A DNA stretch of 23,040 nt from Euperipatoides rowelli (Eukaryota; Onychophora; Udeonychophora; Euonychophora; Peripatopsidae): the NCBI GenBank assembly GCA_003024985.2, contig PXIH01S0010797.1. The stretch is one strand, 5' to 3'. Under the pieces are notes generated by a model. The model was not told where the DNA came from, searched no databases, and saw only the letters and a program-made list of their open reading frames with translations. Below, in pieces: positions 10,579 through 20,336 of this stretch. Numbering within the stretch: the stretch's first letter is position 1; each line of letters begins with the position of its first letter. A program made the position numbers and the translations under genes.

Positions 10579-10761
10579 TTGTTACAGCAGGTGCCTGGCT
10601 TTACCACAAAGAAATTGAAGATGCAACATTCTGAGAATGGGTCTTTACAAACACAAGATAATAATCAGGAGAAAGAGGAAAATATTGATGGAAATGCATT
10701 TATTTCTCATATTGAACAGAAAAAAGAGAATAATACTGACGTCAAAGTCAAAGGGACTTAG
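10579..10761 (+). CDS. Hypothetical hydrophilic open frame, unknown
   Basis: The 60-residue frame starts at an in-frame Met, but open reading continues upstream from about 10470 with a plausible extension (STVTILEADKGNSFVSGN), so it may be an internal exon or part of a broken longer gene. It is rich in Gln, Asn, Glu and Lys (NNQEKEENIDGNAFISHIEQ) and looks like a disordered linker. No domain is recognised. Shortly upstream, at about 10300-10370, a plus-strand frame is Cys-rich (CNFCYCGKCGEY), which might be a decayed zinc-binding segment. Together these hint at a dead gene or transposon ORF spanning about 9748-10761. Confidence 0.3.
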   Translation: MLQQVPGFTTKKLKMQHSENGSLQTQDNNQEKEENIDGNAFISHIEQKKENNTDVKVKGT

Positions 10762-10969
10762 ATTAGTAGGCTTATTAGAAATCTATATATTAATTCTATA
10801 AGTTTTTTACTGTGTGAGTACAATTGAGAGAACGGCTGAAAGTAAAAATATGAGCCATCACAAGCCAAAAATGACATTGGGACACGGTGGGGGTGTGATA
10901 GGGTCACAAAGATTTAGACTAGTTTGCCAACAAATACATCAGATGGCGCTGATGGAAATTCTATGCCAA

Positions 10970-11211
10970 NNNNNNNNNNNNNNNNNNNNNNNNNNNNNNN
11001 NNNNNNNNNNNNNNNNNNNNNNNNNNNNNNNNNNNNNNNNNNNNNNNNNNNNNNNNNNNNNNNNNNNNNNNNNNNNNNNNNNNNNNNNNNNNNNNNNNNN
11101 NNNNNNNNNNNNNNNNNNNNNNNNNNNNNNNNNNNNNNNNNNNNNNNNNNNNNNNNNNNNNNNNNNNNNNNNNNNNNNNNNNNNNNNNNNNNNNNNNNNN
11201 NNNNNNNNNNN
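10970..11211. other. Assembly gap (242 N)
   Basis: The run of undetermined bases interrupts any structure linking the frames to its left and the hAT-like end to its right. Open frames drawn across it are artefacts. Confidence 0.99.
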
Positions 11212-11269
11212 GGAAAATGATTACAACTTTAACACATTATAATAAGAAGGTATTATTGTCTATTTGGGA

Positions 11270-11364
11270 GTTACATTTTACTTAAGCCGGTTTTTGGTTA
11301 TTTTAATTCAAATAAGAAAAGTGACAAAAGTTACATTTTTACTATACCGGTTTTTATTAAAAAA
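11270..11364 (+). repeat. 60-bp-spaced direct repeat
   Basis: GTTACATTTTACTTAAGCCGG followed by TTTTT (11270-11295) recurs as GTTACATTTTTACTATACCGG followed by TTTTT, starting at 11330, exactly 60 bp later. This looks like a diverged tandem duplication next to the assembly gap. Confidence 0.6.
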
Positions 11365-11639
11365 TTTACAAAAAATAAGCTACCACTATAAATTAAATAA
11401 GAGAAATTATTAGTCAAATTTAATAAAGACTCTAGTTTTGTTTTAAATTCATTAATTATTAATGTTAAACAAAATTAAAAGCTTTTTTAAATTTGACCAA
11501 TATTTTGTCCTATTTAATTTACAGTTTAATGAGCAGTTTGAGGAGGCAGGGAATGGGGGGGGGGGATTGAAAAGATGTTAATGATATTTTTTTTTATCTC
11601 CTCTCCTTCCCTTCCCCACTATTTGAAAAAATAGTGTTG

Positions 11640-11716
11640 CAGGATGGCCACCATGGGTTATTTTACAATCAGGGGGGGGGGGGGGTCCCGGCTGCAAAAA
11701 GTTTGGGAACCATTGA
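11640..11716. mobile_element. Probable hAT-like element 3' terminus, with G tract
   Basis: A tract of 14 G (11672-11685) is followed by TCCCGGCTGCAAAAAGTTTGGGAACCATTG. The end AAAAAGTTTGGGAACCATTG reads, on the other strand, as CAATGGTTCCCAAACTTTTT, the form typical of hAT-type terminal inverted repeats. A second G tract of 11 lies at 11555-11565. The matching left end was not found and may be hidden in the gap or lost. The neighbouring minus-strand relic gene might or might not be related. Confidence 0.45.
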
Positions 11717-11834
11717 TTTAGTCTATGTACCAACAAAAAAATAGATTATATGTTAAGTACTGATTCTTTTACATGTAGCTAATTAATTGAAAGTATCTAT
11801 ACAAAACAAAAATGAGACTGCAACTAAGATTTAT

Positions 11835-13320
11835 TTAAATGTTCTGTTCACTGTCACTTAAGTCACTGTTCATTTCACGCTGGTAATCAGGGATATTTGA
11901 ACAGTGACTGCATTTGCAGAGAGATATGCAAGGCAGCAAATTCTTAAGACACAAGAACATTCCTTCAGTGCATGAATGCTTACACTCACATCTGATGAAT
12001 TCAATGATACTTGATGGGGCTGGCAGCTGAAGGCATTTTACAGGCACCAAAGTACCTTCTTCAGTAGTTTCCATCCATTTCCAACTAGAGGTGGTACAAT
12101 TGGTTTGGGATTTTTTCAGAATTTTGCATTCAAAAAAATTATATTCGATCTGAGTATGTATGGCTCCAGAGCAACTCTGGTTTGTGGTAACTTCTCTCCT
12201 TCCAGGTTTACAGCAGAGAACAGGTGCCAACTTAACTCTGTGACAATGTAAATTTGACTGCTTTTCATGTATGTCATGCAGATGAATTTTTCAAATGCTG
12301 GCAAGTAGGATAATGGATCAATGTTTTCATTGCCAAGATTCCGGAAAGCTGTTAAATAAATCACTTTCATTGGGTAGACTCAGATAAAGTTTTATCCAGT
12401 TTTATTTAGAGATACCAAAAAACCTTCCTCCCCAATCTCCTCCAGTAAATGCATGTAAACAAAGAATACCTTTGGCTACACCAATTGAAAGGGATCACTC
12501 ACAAATGTTGATTTTTCTATGCCTTTCTCCCTTTCTAGTGACAAAATAAACATCATCCTTTAATGAGTAGATGGAGACTAAGTCCATGAGCAAAATAAAG
12601 ACATCTGAGTCAGGTGAAATTACAACCACTTCTTTCTCATTGTCATTTTCCAATGTAACACTATGTAACAAATGGATTAGCATCAATGTATGAGCTTGTT
12701 CATGTGTGTGCTCAGTTAAATGAGAGATGAAGAGACCTGGTTTGTTGCTCTATGTCTGGACTACATAGCCAACCACAATTCAATAATAATGAGCTTTCAT
12801 CTCAATGTGTGAAAGGCTTTCATGGAAACCAATTTTATGTTCGAAGTGTCCTTGATAAGAAATTTAATTGGAACTGTTTGGCTTAATCTTTTTTTTGCGA
12901 GTTTGTTCTTTCAATGAATTGTCAATGTACCTGTCAAAAACTAACCTCAATTCATGGTAACCAACTGCCATATTTTTAACTGGTTGCAACAAAAGCCTTT
13001 GCAAAATATTTATGGGTATTCATTGAACCTGTTTTTTTCATACACTGCACTACAGCAGTACCTTCAATAACACGTTTTCTTGTGCATGGTAGCCAAATAA
13101 CTTTTTTTGTGATTAGACTGTAATACTTCACTGGTCATTAAAGACATGTTGTGATTTTCTATGGCAGTAGTAAATGAACTCTTATCAGATGGGATATGAA
13201 GACAACAATCAGAAGAAAACAAGGACCATGGAATAACTGATAACTCATAGTTTCCTATCAAATCTTGTATGCATGATGACATTTGAGGTCCTTGATGTTT
13301 AAGTAGTCTTTTCATTGCAA
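11835..13320 (-). pseudogene. Relic of a multi-copy invertebrate protein family with a Cys-rich tail
   Basis: Conserved pieces appear in family order on the minus strand but in shifting frames. First is VIPWSLFSSDCCLHIPSDKS near 13170-13235. Next is the segment FDRYIDNSLKEQTRKKK near 12885-12945, read through frameshifts, leading to IKDTSNIKLVSMKAF. Then EVVVISPDSDVFILLMDL (12495-12686) gives the SPDSDVF motif preceding a beta strand. A Pro-rich LPAPSSIIEFIRCECK segment follows, and last comes a Cys cluster (CECKHSCTEG...CISLCKCSHCSN, about 11870-12010) ending at a stop at 11835. I recognise this as a large uncharacterised family found in many copies in aquatic invertebrate genomes, often called transposon-associated; no enzymatic role is established to my knowledge. 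At least three frameshifts and several stops make this copy non-functional unless unseen introns remove them. N-terminal extension beyond 13320 is uncertain. Confidence 0.65.
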
Positions 13321-13430
13321 AGCCTGAATGAAAGCTTCCATCAGACTTTGGTTCATACTATATTTATCTGTCACTTTTAAAACTATTGATAATTTGCTAA
13401 GACAATAAGTTTGGCACAGCTTCCACAGCA

Positions 13431-13694
13431 TCACTGCATTTGTATTTTGTTTTTAGATTTAAAATATTTATAACTATTTTGTCCTCCAAATTGTTTGTAT
13501 AGATTGATATCGGCTTTGCTAACAAATTTTGTATTTTTATCATTGACAAATTCTTTTTGTATTATTTTAACAATATCTATATTGGCCTTGTATACAACAT
13601 CTCTATGAACTATACTATGAACATTACACAACGTTTTCTTATTTTTTAAACATGAAATCAACGACAATTTTGGTGTTGTCGTTGTAGTAACCAC
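13431..13694 (-). pseudogene. Open frame possibly belonging to the adjacent relic, unknown
   Basis: An 87-residue minus-strand frame opens with a Thr run (MVTTTTTPKLSLISCLKN) and contains HRDVVYKANIDIVKIIQKEF, then a Lys-rich stretch. It shows reasonable protein-like composition but no domain I recognise. It sits just upstream, on the same strand, of the Cys-rich-tail family relic, so it could be that gene's N-terminal part, or leftover coding DNA from another element. Stops on both sides isolate it. Confidence 0.25.
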
Positions 13695-14067
13695 AATACC
13701 ACATCATTTCTTATTTTCATCTGAATATTTCTGTATTGAACTGTTAACAAATATTCAAGCCTAATATGAAGATTAATAATACTACAAGATTCCTTTGGAC
13801 AATCATTAATTTTATCATTAATTAAAAAATTTATAGCATTAATCTCCTTGTAAATGGCCTTTCTTCTATTTAAAATAATAAAAACTCAGAGCTGGTAGAT
13901 CTTTTTTATTTACCAACTGCCATTAAACCACTGGACTGAAATTATTCTGTAATACTTCTATTATATTGCTGTCATTGATTACACAAGTGATCGACTCGGT
14001 ATCCCATTTAGGAATCATTCCTATTCTACTATACACCACTGACATATATACTGGACTTTTGATATTC

Positions 14068-14301
14068 ACTAGTAATCCAGTGTTGGTCGAAATTCGACCA
14101 ATAAAAAAATTAGCTGCCACTCTTTTGTAAAAAGCCGCCACAATGCTAAACAATGAATGTTTTAATTTTATATCTAAATTTTAGCTCATTGCACTCCCTC
14201 TCCATATAAACTTTAACTCTGCCAAATCTCACACTCCTCCATGAGGCCAATATGCTTAAAAAGGGACCCAAAGTTTTCCCTTCACGTATTAATATATAGA
14301 T
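14068..14301 (+). repeat. Left terminal inverted repeat (234 bp)
   Basis: It pairs with 15185-15374. The outer end includes TGGTCGAAATTCGACCA, itself an almost perfect palindrome that could serve as a protein-binding or hairpin end. It contains an additional insertion-like stretch of about 40 bases (CTAAATTTTAGCTCATTGCA and following) absent from the right arm. Confidence 0.85.
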
Positions 14302-14369
14302 TATTAAGGCTAGGTGATCAGAATAGGGACAACCATATATTTTAATTCATATGAAAACCCATTGAAGAA

Positions 14370-14965
14370 GTGACAAATATCCTAACAAGCTTATTCTTAG
14401 ACCTTTTGCCTATTGTTGTGGGAAGGTACCTTTATTACAACACACTGCAACATCTATATGCTGAAAATTATTTAAAAAAATACTGTACTTTACACTCTGC
14501 AGTTAGATTATTTATAATCATATCGCCTCCAATTATCAAAAAGTCCTCTTTATTATTCTCACATAATTTTCTAAGAGTTTTAAACACATTTTTTTTCTCT
14601 TTCTCTATAACAGGAATATGAACATTGATCAAGACAGTATACATTATAACTTTCTATATTGATTTTTAACAACATAATTGCTCTCCAACATTAACTACAT
14701 CAAGTATTCCATGAGCTATTGATTTTGCTACAATTATAGCCATTCCGCTTCTTCTCACTGCATTATTTTTTCCCAAGTGATTCTACACAGCATGATTATC
14801 CATTATAGACCCACGAGTTTCCTGTAACATATAAATTTGACCATTAGCTTTTTCCAACATTTTAATAACTAAACATCATATAACTTTTTTATTTAAAGTT
14901 CTTACTTTCGCAGAAATAATTAATTGAAATTAAATTATAGTTTCTAGAGAACATTGACATAATTA
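14370..14965 (-). pseudogene. LINE endonuclease-domain relic inside the inverted-repeat element
   Basis: On the minus strand the translation starts ISAKVRTLNKKVI, like the opening NVRGLN of LINE apurinic-type endonucleases. It continues with KMLEKANGQIYMLQETRGSI (family motif LQETH/R, a metal-binding Glu, about 14809-14830). Next comes NHLGKNNAVRRSGMAIIV (a G-x-A strand pattern), then DFLIIGGDMI (about 14522-14540, corresponding to the catalytic GDFN motif, here GDM). Stops interrupt it, so no active enzyme exists. It is flanked by, and ends at, the inverted repeats, so reverse transcriptase sequence never follows. It is probably an L1/Tx1-like endonuclease. Confidence 0.62.
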
Positions 14966-15184
14966 ATAAATTTAAACAATATAAAGAATGTTTCTGAAAT
15001 ACCACATATTAACTTCACTAGAATTAAAATACTCCACTTTACCCTTTTTTTTTTAATGCATCTTCTAATTTTATCATGGTAAAATCATCTTCAAAATTAG
15101 AATCTTCCAAATTTTGAACAAAAGCAATGTCTTTGACTTAAAGAAAGAGCAATTAGGATTAATAAAAAAACTTGAAAATTCTTT

Positions 15185-15374
15185 ATCTATATATTAATAC
15201 GTGAAGGGAAAATTTTGGATCCCTTTTTAAGCATATTGGGCCCATGGAGGAGTTTGAGATTTGGCAGAGTTAAAGTTATATAAAATTAAAACATTAATTG
15301 TTTAGTGTTGTGGCGGCTTTTTACAAAGGAAATTTTCTTATTGGTCGAATTTCGACCAACACTGGATTACTAGT
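15185..15374 (-). repeat. Right terminal inverted repeat (190 bp)
   Basis: This is the reverse-complement partner of 14068-14301. It includes TTGGTCGAATTTCGACCAA and TGGATTACTAGT at its outer end. The sequences are highly similar apart from scattered substitutions and the missing 40-bp stretch. Confidence 0.85.
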
Positions 15375-16090
15375 ATTCATTAATGTGTGACTGAATTTTG
15401 TTCAGATAATAATTCTGTGTTATATCAACAATTTCCATGTCATTATCATAGACAGAACCTCAATCTAATTGACATGATGTTATTTATTGTTTTTTAATTT
15501 TTTGATCAACTTCTATTTAACTGAGTAAACCAATTTAAGATTGTCATTAATGGCATACTTTAATTGTAAAACCAACTCACATAAACCAGTACCTTAATTA
15601 AAACCTACTAGCAAATAATTTAAATAAATTAGATTGAAATTAAACAAGAAACAAATTCTCAAGAAAAATTGTTTTTTAGTCTTTTATTATTATTATTATT
15701 ATTTAGTTTTATTGATAAACAATTATATATACAGTATGAATGCCTATTCAATAGGTCTTATTTAATTTAATAAAGGCCTTAGCCTAGTAAAGAATGTAGG
15801 CCTTTTTACAACAGGCTGATTGAAAATGAAATTATATATATTATAGGGTGACATAAATAAAACAAAAAATATAAAATATCCAAATTTGAAAATTTTCTTC
15901 ATTAAAAACAGCAATTCGGATTGACTGACTTCTCCTTCTCCGAATAACTATTTAAATCATACAGTAGTAAGGTGCCATTCGAATCTCTAGTGCCAAGCTA
16001 TGCAAACCATCACAAGCATAATCAACTTCAAAAGCAAACCAAAACACACCAACAGCAAGCGCCAGCAAACAATATATAAATCGATCTTCA
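15375..16090. other. AT-rich intergenic stretch with (ATT)n run
   Basis: No coding signal. There is a TTA/ATT microsatellite at about 15683-15704. A two-copy AGGCCTT word lies near 15768-15803. The right end grades into the less AT-rich region with the hydrophobic frame at 16091. Confidence 0.5.
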
Positions 16091-16252
16091 TTACCAGGTC
16101 TTTCCCATAATGTTTACAAGAACTATTAAGTTCCTATCAATACAAGATACAATAGCACAAATTAATGTGACTATTAAACCACATGTCTGATGGCGTCTAC
16201 CAGTCCATGTTAACGTTGATAACAAATCAAGGGCAAATACTGTAATCCTCAT
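16091..16252 (-). CDS. Short hydrophobic open frame, possible membrane-protein exon or relic
   Basis: The 53-residue minus-strand frame from ATG (16250-16252) reads MRITVFALDLLSTLTWTGRR, then a hydrophobic run (TCGLIVTLICAIVSCI) like a membrane helix. It ends at TAA 16091-16093. The next frame downstream, overlapping the end, continues without interruption as GNEDRFIYCLLALAVGVFWF and on to about 15960, a second strong hydrophobic segment. A one-base shift would join the two into a protein of about 100 residues with at least two membrane segments. The base composition is less AT-rich than its surroundings. I do not recognise the family. It could be a decayed gene, an exon with a sequencing error, or chance. 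Confidence 0.3.
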   Translation of the reverse strand: MRITVFALDLLSTLTWTGRRHQTCGLIVTLICAIVSCIDRNLIVLVNIMGKTW

Positions 16253-16450
16253 GATTTGTAAATAAAGAAAAACTCCAAATTTTCGCTATTTACTTAGAGC
16301 CTTAGTAATAATTTAAATTAATAAAGATGAAAATAAAAAGTGGCAACAGATATAAAATGATCAGTAAATAAGTAAGAGTCAGATTGTTCAAAAGGGCCCT
16401 GGAAAACTAACTATAGACCTAGATATACTTAGAATAAAAATCCATAGATT

Positions 16451-16860
16451 GTCAAGGTGGCGTGGTCGTGCGGTATTCTACCCGGCCACGGTGTGCTTGG
16501 CATGTAAGGGGATAGTAGGTTCGATCCCCGGAGCTGCTCCGTGCCGAAAAACTTGATGAATTTTCTTTCGTCGTGTCGTCGTTTGGAGGCACGGGGAATT
16601 TAATAGTGTATTATCATATTAATTGTGTTTAATTTAACAGATTAATGGATTAAAGGCATAAGGAAATAGGATATTGGACATGAGAAGATTAATGGACATG
16701 GCAGTAAAAAAAAGAAGATTCCTAGCATCGCTGTAGTATCCAGAACAGAAGATTGTTAGTAATTGATTATAATGTAAATAGTGTAAATAATATTGTAAAT
16801 AAATGTAAAATAACACGCAGTTCCTCCTGAAGAATTTCAAAGGAAAAAAAAAAAAAAAAA
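16451..16860 (+). mobile_element. tRNA-derived SINE with target-site duplication
   Basis: It begins GTCAAGGTGGCGTGGTCG. The A-box-like TGGTCGTGCGG (16463-16473) and the B box GGTTCGATCC (16518-16527) have tRNA-type spacing; the head is clearly GC-richer than its surroundings. The body runs through CGTCGTGTCGTCG to a tail of about 18 A (16843-16860). Direct repeats TCCATAGATT (16441-16450 and 16861-16870) flank it and could extend by five A on the 5' side. The intact duplication and long A tail suggest a relatively young insertion. A minus-strand open frame across it is a shadow. Confidence 0.9.
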
Positions 16861-16870
16861 TCCATAGATT

Positions 16871-17460
16871 AAAATTCAGTGAGTGTACATCCATAGCCGC
16901 CAACCATCCAAACTATATTGAAACATCTATGACAATGCACTTAAAACTGGAACAAAATAATAATTTAAAAACAAACTAAAATAACTATTTACATGACAAT
17001 AACAAAGGCAGTCATTAAAGAGCCACATCCAGGTATCTTGCAAACCAGCAATGATGGAAAGTCGAGTCAGTCATCAAGAGTGCTGGACTATGCCCCAAAG
17101 GGCTATGATTTTTGTGACTAAATATTTATTGTTGACCTCCTCCAGGTAATGAAGTCTGTATTTTAATATAATCAATTCCTCATCATTATCTACATTATTT
17201 CTTATTATTTGATTAATCTTTAAATAAGTTGATTCCATCTCACTGACTTTTTGATGTTTGTGATTAAAGAAAATTGGAATTGAAACAAACCTACAGGCAA
17301 TTATTCAGAAAGTTCACCATTCAAATATTGGCATATAATTTCATATCTAAGTCCTGAAGGTTAAATGGATGCAACTCAGAAGTGTTGGATTAATCACTCC
17401 ATCAGATCATTTTTGTAGAATGAAAACCATATATGAATTAATAAGTGATTAAAAAAAATG
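16871..17460. other. Non-coding or decayed LINE 3' flank
   Basis: No open frame of interest. Minus-strand translation downstream of the RT start at 17469 has scattered fragments (LRYEIICQYLNGE near 17320-17350) that may be decayed reverse transcriptase, but I cannot support motifs such as the catalytic YADD. The 3' boundary of the LINE is therefore unknown. Confidence 0.4.
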
Positions 17461-17468
17461 TTGAATGT

Positions 17469-17768
17469 TTAATAAATTATATTATTAAAGATACTTAAAC
17501 AATTAGGCAAACAGATGTTTATCAATGCCTTATAATAGAAGGTTACCAAGTCTGGACCTTGAGAACTGTTCTTATTAATATTTTCAAGAGTCTCAATAAT
17601 CATGTAAGAGTTAATAACAAAGTTGAAGTCTCTTAATGTAGGATCTACTCCACAATCAAACTGATTAGGATTAACTGCATTAATACTCTTCTCATCATCA
17701 TAAATTCTATCTATATGATCTAATATAGCCTTTCCAAGCTGAGATCCTGAAAGACAATCATTTCCCAT
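17469..17768 (-). pseudogene. LINE ORF2 fragment: entry to the reverse transcriptase domain
   Basis: This 99-residue open frame contains ETLENINKNSSQGPDLVTFY followed by YKALINICLPN. It matches the start of LINE reverse transcriptase, where the family reads K-x-x-K-(S/A)-P-G-x-D-G-x-x-x-E-F-Y-K; here Pro is Gln and the second Gly is Leu. The N-terminal part (FVINSYMIIETLENI) is the usual linker helix. It is the best-preserved part of the LINE on this strand. Confidence 0.75.
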
Positions 17769-19543
17769 TTCAGAACAGAAATATTAGAAGATTTTGGTTT
17801 ATTAAAATTTTTGAGGGAATGTAAATATTTTAATCCTTTAGATTAAGCATGAACTTGCCTTCTAAAAAGTATATTATTGATGGGTATCCCTTTGACTCAA
17901 CAATTTATTAAGCTCCAGTTTGCATTTTAATAAAAATGGAATATTGATATGCTGAATATTTTTCATACTATCAATATAATCTAATTTTTGAGTAATTTTA
18001 ATATTTAAACTTCTTTTATAATTCATATAAGCTTTTATAATCAAGTCTGTTAAGCAATGTTTTAAATCGATACCAGTCTGTAATTGTACTTTGAACTAAT
18101 GGAAAATAAAATGTGAGCCTCAGAATAAATATTAGACTAATCCAAAATGGAAAATTTAAAAGAAAGGTTTAAAAATGGATGAAGCTGATCCTTAATGTAC
18201 AACGGAATGTTATTTTCACTACTAATAAGAAAACCAATGATCAATGCTCCATGATAAGAGAAGCTTACTTTTGGAACAATATAAGAATTTAATCGCAACA
18301 GATCAGATCTAAAATGACAGTAATCAAGTCTATTGGAAGTTTTTGCATAGTGAGTAGGAATGTGAGATGAATTGATAATGTGTGCAATATCTTTTATCTG
18401 TTATTCATTAAAAAAATTTGTAACTCAATCAACTTTGAAAAATAAGAAACATGAAATTACTGCATAAATTAAGTTATTACAGTTAAGAGAAACATTAGTA
18501 ATAATTTCTTTGCATAAATATATGCTCAAAAGTGGATTATTTGGTGCATAATAATTAACCAACCAAATATTTATACCTTGTATGATAAATCCCACTATAA
18601 AATATCTGTCACAAGATTTGTTAATTATAATATCAATTGCACCTTAAGTTTTATCAATTATAATGCAAACTCCTTGGTTAGACCTATACGATCTGCCTTG
18701 GAAAACATTAAATTTATTGTTTTTAAAACATTTCAAGACTAACATTTTTATTTAAGCTAAGCTTTGTTTCTTGCAACATGACAATATTAATATTCTGCTT
18801 AAGCAAAAATTCATAAACAACCTTCTTTTCCAAAATTTATTCATCCCCTGAACATTCAATTACATAAGTTTCATAACGTAACTAGCCAGAATGATTTTGA
18901 AAAATCAAAAAAAAAAAAAAAAAGATAACCCTAATTGCACAACTTAAATGTAGAGTAAAAATTGAATGAATATTCAATATAAGATTTATACTTATTAATA
19001 TTAAGCGAAGAAGTGCTTCATAAAATAATAAATAGATATAATAGATTAATAAAGAAATTAAAGTCTTAAAAAAAACCAATTACTGCAAATTTACCTTTGT
19101 TGAAAATCCATATTGAAATTAGTTTTTCATGTTTTGTTAATCTCTATCAGATTAAGATAAAAATCAATAAAAGAAAAGAAAAATATTAATATAAAAGTTA
19201 TCAATACATTCATCATTAAAGAAAACATAATATATAAAGTTATCTCAACCATAATTACAATTGATTGGCAAAGTTTTACTAACCTCCTCAGCAAGAGCAC
19301 CTATTAAATCCACTTGAGAATTACTTTTCATTTAATTTCTGTCTTTTAAGATTAATAGAAAATTTTCCTATTATCAACATGTTGGGTGTCTTCTGTAAAG
19401 TCAATTGAATGATTAGAAGAATGCTACAAATCATTTGAAGACTCTTGAGTAGTCCCCTACTGCTCATCTTTGCTATCACTATCGAACGCAGGCTGTGATC
19501 CCTTCTATAAATCCTTCAAGAGAGTGTGCTTGTAAGATAGATT

Positions 19544-19639
19544 GCATTCATTTGTATGCAAGCAACCTTACTTGCACCAATGACATCATTTAAACACACA
19601 ATTAGACACCATGTGGTCATCTCATTTGCACTTAAAACA
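19544..19639 (-). pseudogene. Two CCHC zinc knuckles of LINE ORF1
   Basis: Minus-strand frame: knuckle 1 (19598-19639) reads C-F-K-C, four residues, H-M-V-S-N-C. Knuckle 2 (19544-19585) reads C-H-W-C, four residues, H-T-N-E-C. Both fit C-X2-C-X4-H-X4-C exactly, lie in the same frame and are four codons apart. In-frame stops fall inside each knuckle's X4 stretch and between the two, while all eight metal ligands survive. Such knuckles bind nucleic acid in LINE ORF1 and gag-like proteins. Confidence 0.78.
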
Positions 19640-20129
19640 AATTCTCTTTTGAAGTTACGTCTGCACCCAGCATCTAATATCATTGTGTGATCCAATTAAA
19701 AAGGCAAAGAGTCTTCAAAAATATTTTCTTTCAAAGTAAATGTTAAAAATACTGGTGTAGTCTTAATAGTTTTATAACCATTAATATTGATACAAGTGGG
19801 CTTTAGAATGTTACTATTTTTGCAGGCATCCATAAAACTATTAAATCAACTACAGTAATCTTATATTAAGGGATGGAAGTGAGTCTGCAAATAACGAAAA
19901 AATCATCCAGCCTTGCAAAATTTTTACTAGCCTTACTAGACTCAAATTCAATTAAGTTGTATGCAGAATTATCTAACTTGCTGAATTCTAATAGCTCATT
20001 CAACATACTGAGCTCTTCCAAGATATCATTAAGATAGCTAAATTGAAATCTCTGAGTCTTATACTAGGAGTAAACAATAATGAAGACATTAGCCATTGGC
20101 TCAAATAATCTGTTGTGAAGTCATATTTC

Positions 20130-20336
20130 TCAAACATAACCAACTAATTTTAATAGGGGAAAAAAGTTGGTACTAGATCTCTCTAAACTCTCTATTACGA
20201 AGTTAAATTGAAAATTTAGAAAAGTTAAATTAATGAAATACAGTTCATACCTTTGCATAAATTCATTTCGTTCAGTAAAACCAAATAACTTCCTGCTATC
20301 TGAATTAAGTTTCAACATTAACCCAATAATGTCCAA
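20130..20336 (-). pseudogene. LINE ORF1 N-terminal fragment (probable)
   Basis: The 68-residue open frame (MDIIGLMLKLNSDSRKLFGF) sits directly upstream, on the same strand, of the region that reads KYDFTTDYLSQWL and LRDFNLAILMISW and then reaches the zinc knuckles. Its position fits the N-terminus of the LINE ORF1 product. Assignment is by position, not by a domain match. Confidence 0.4.

Larger units (their letters stand above)
14068..15374. mobile_element. 1.3-kb element with long terminal inverted repeats enclosing LINE-derived sequence
   Basis: The left arm (14068-14301) and the reverse complement of the right arm (15185-15374) match along their length. Both start ACTAGTAATCCAGTGTTGG, continue with the near-palindrome TGGTCGAAATTCGACCA, share GTAAAAAGCCGCCACAA and TGCTTAAAAAGGGA, and end ACGTATTAATATATAGAT. 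The left arm has about 40 extra bases in its middle. Direct repeats ATTC (14064-14067 and 15375-15378), or ATTCA if the ends are shifted by one base, flank it, consistent with a short transposon target duplication. No transposase is present, so it is non-autonomous. The interior (14302-15184) carries a LINE endonuclease relic, either captured or inserted into the element. Confidence 0.75.

Noticed and set aside
10814-11242. Open frames running through the N block
   Set aside because: They exist only because undetermined bases contain no stops.
13923-14153. Minus-strand frame of 76 residues
   Set aside because: Most of it is translation of the left inverted repeat, so it is not an independent gene, although the part beyond 14064 could be leftover coding DNA.
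16634-16903. Minus-strand 89-residue frame
   Set aside because: It spans the SINE tail and poly-A and translates to Phe/Leu/Tyr runs; it is a shadow of the element.
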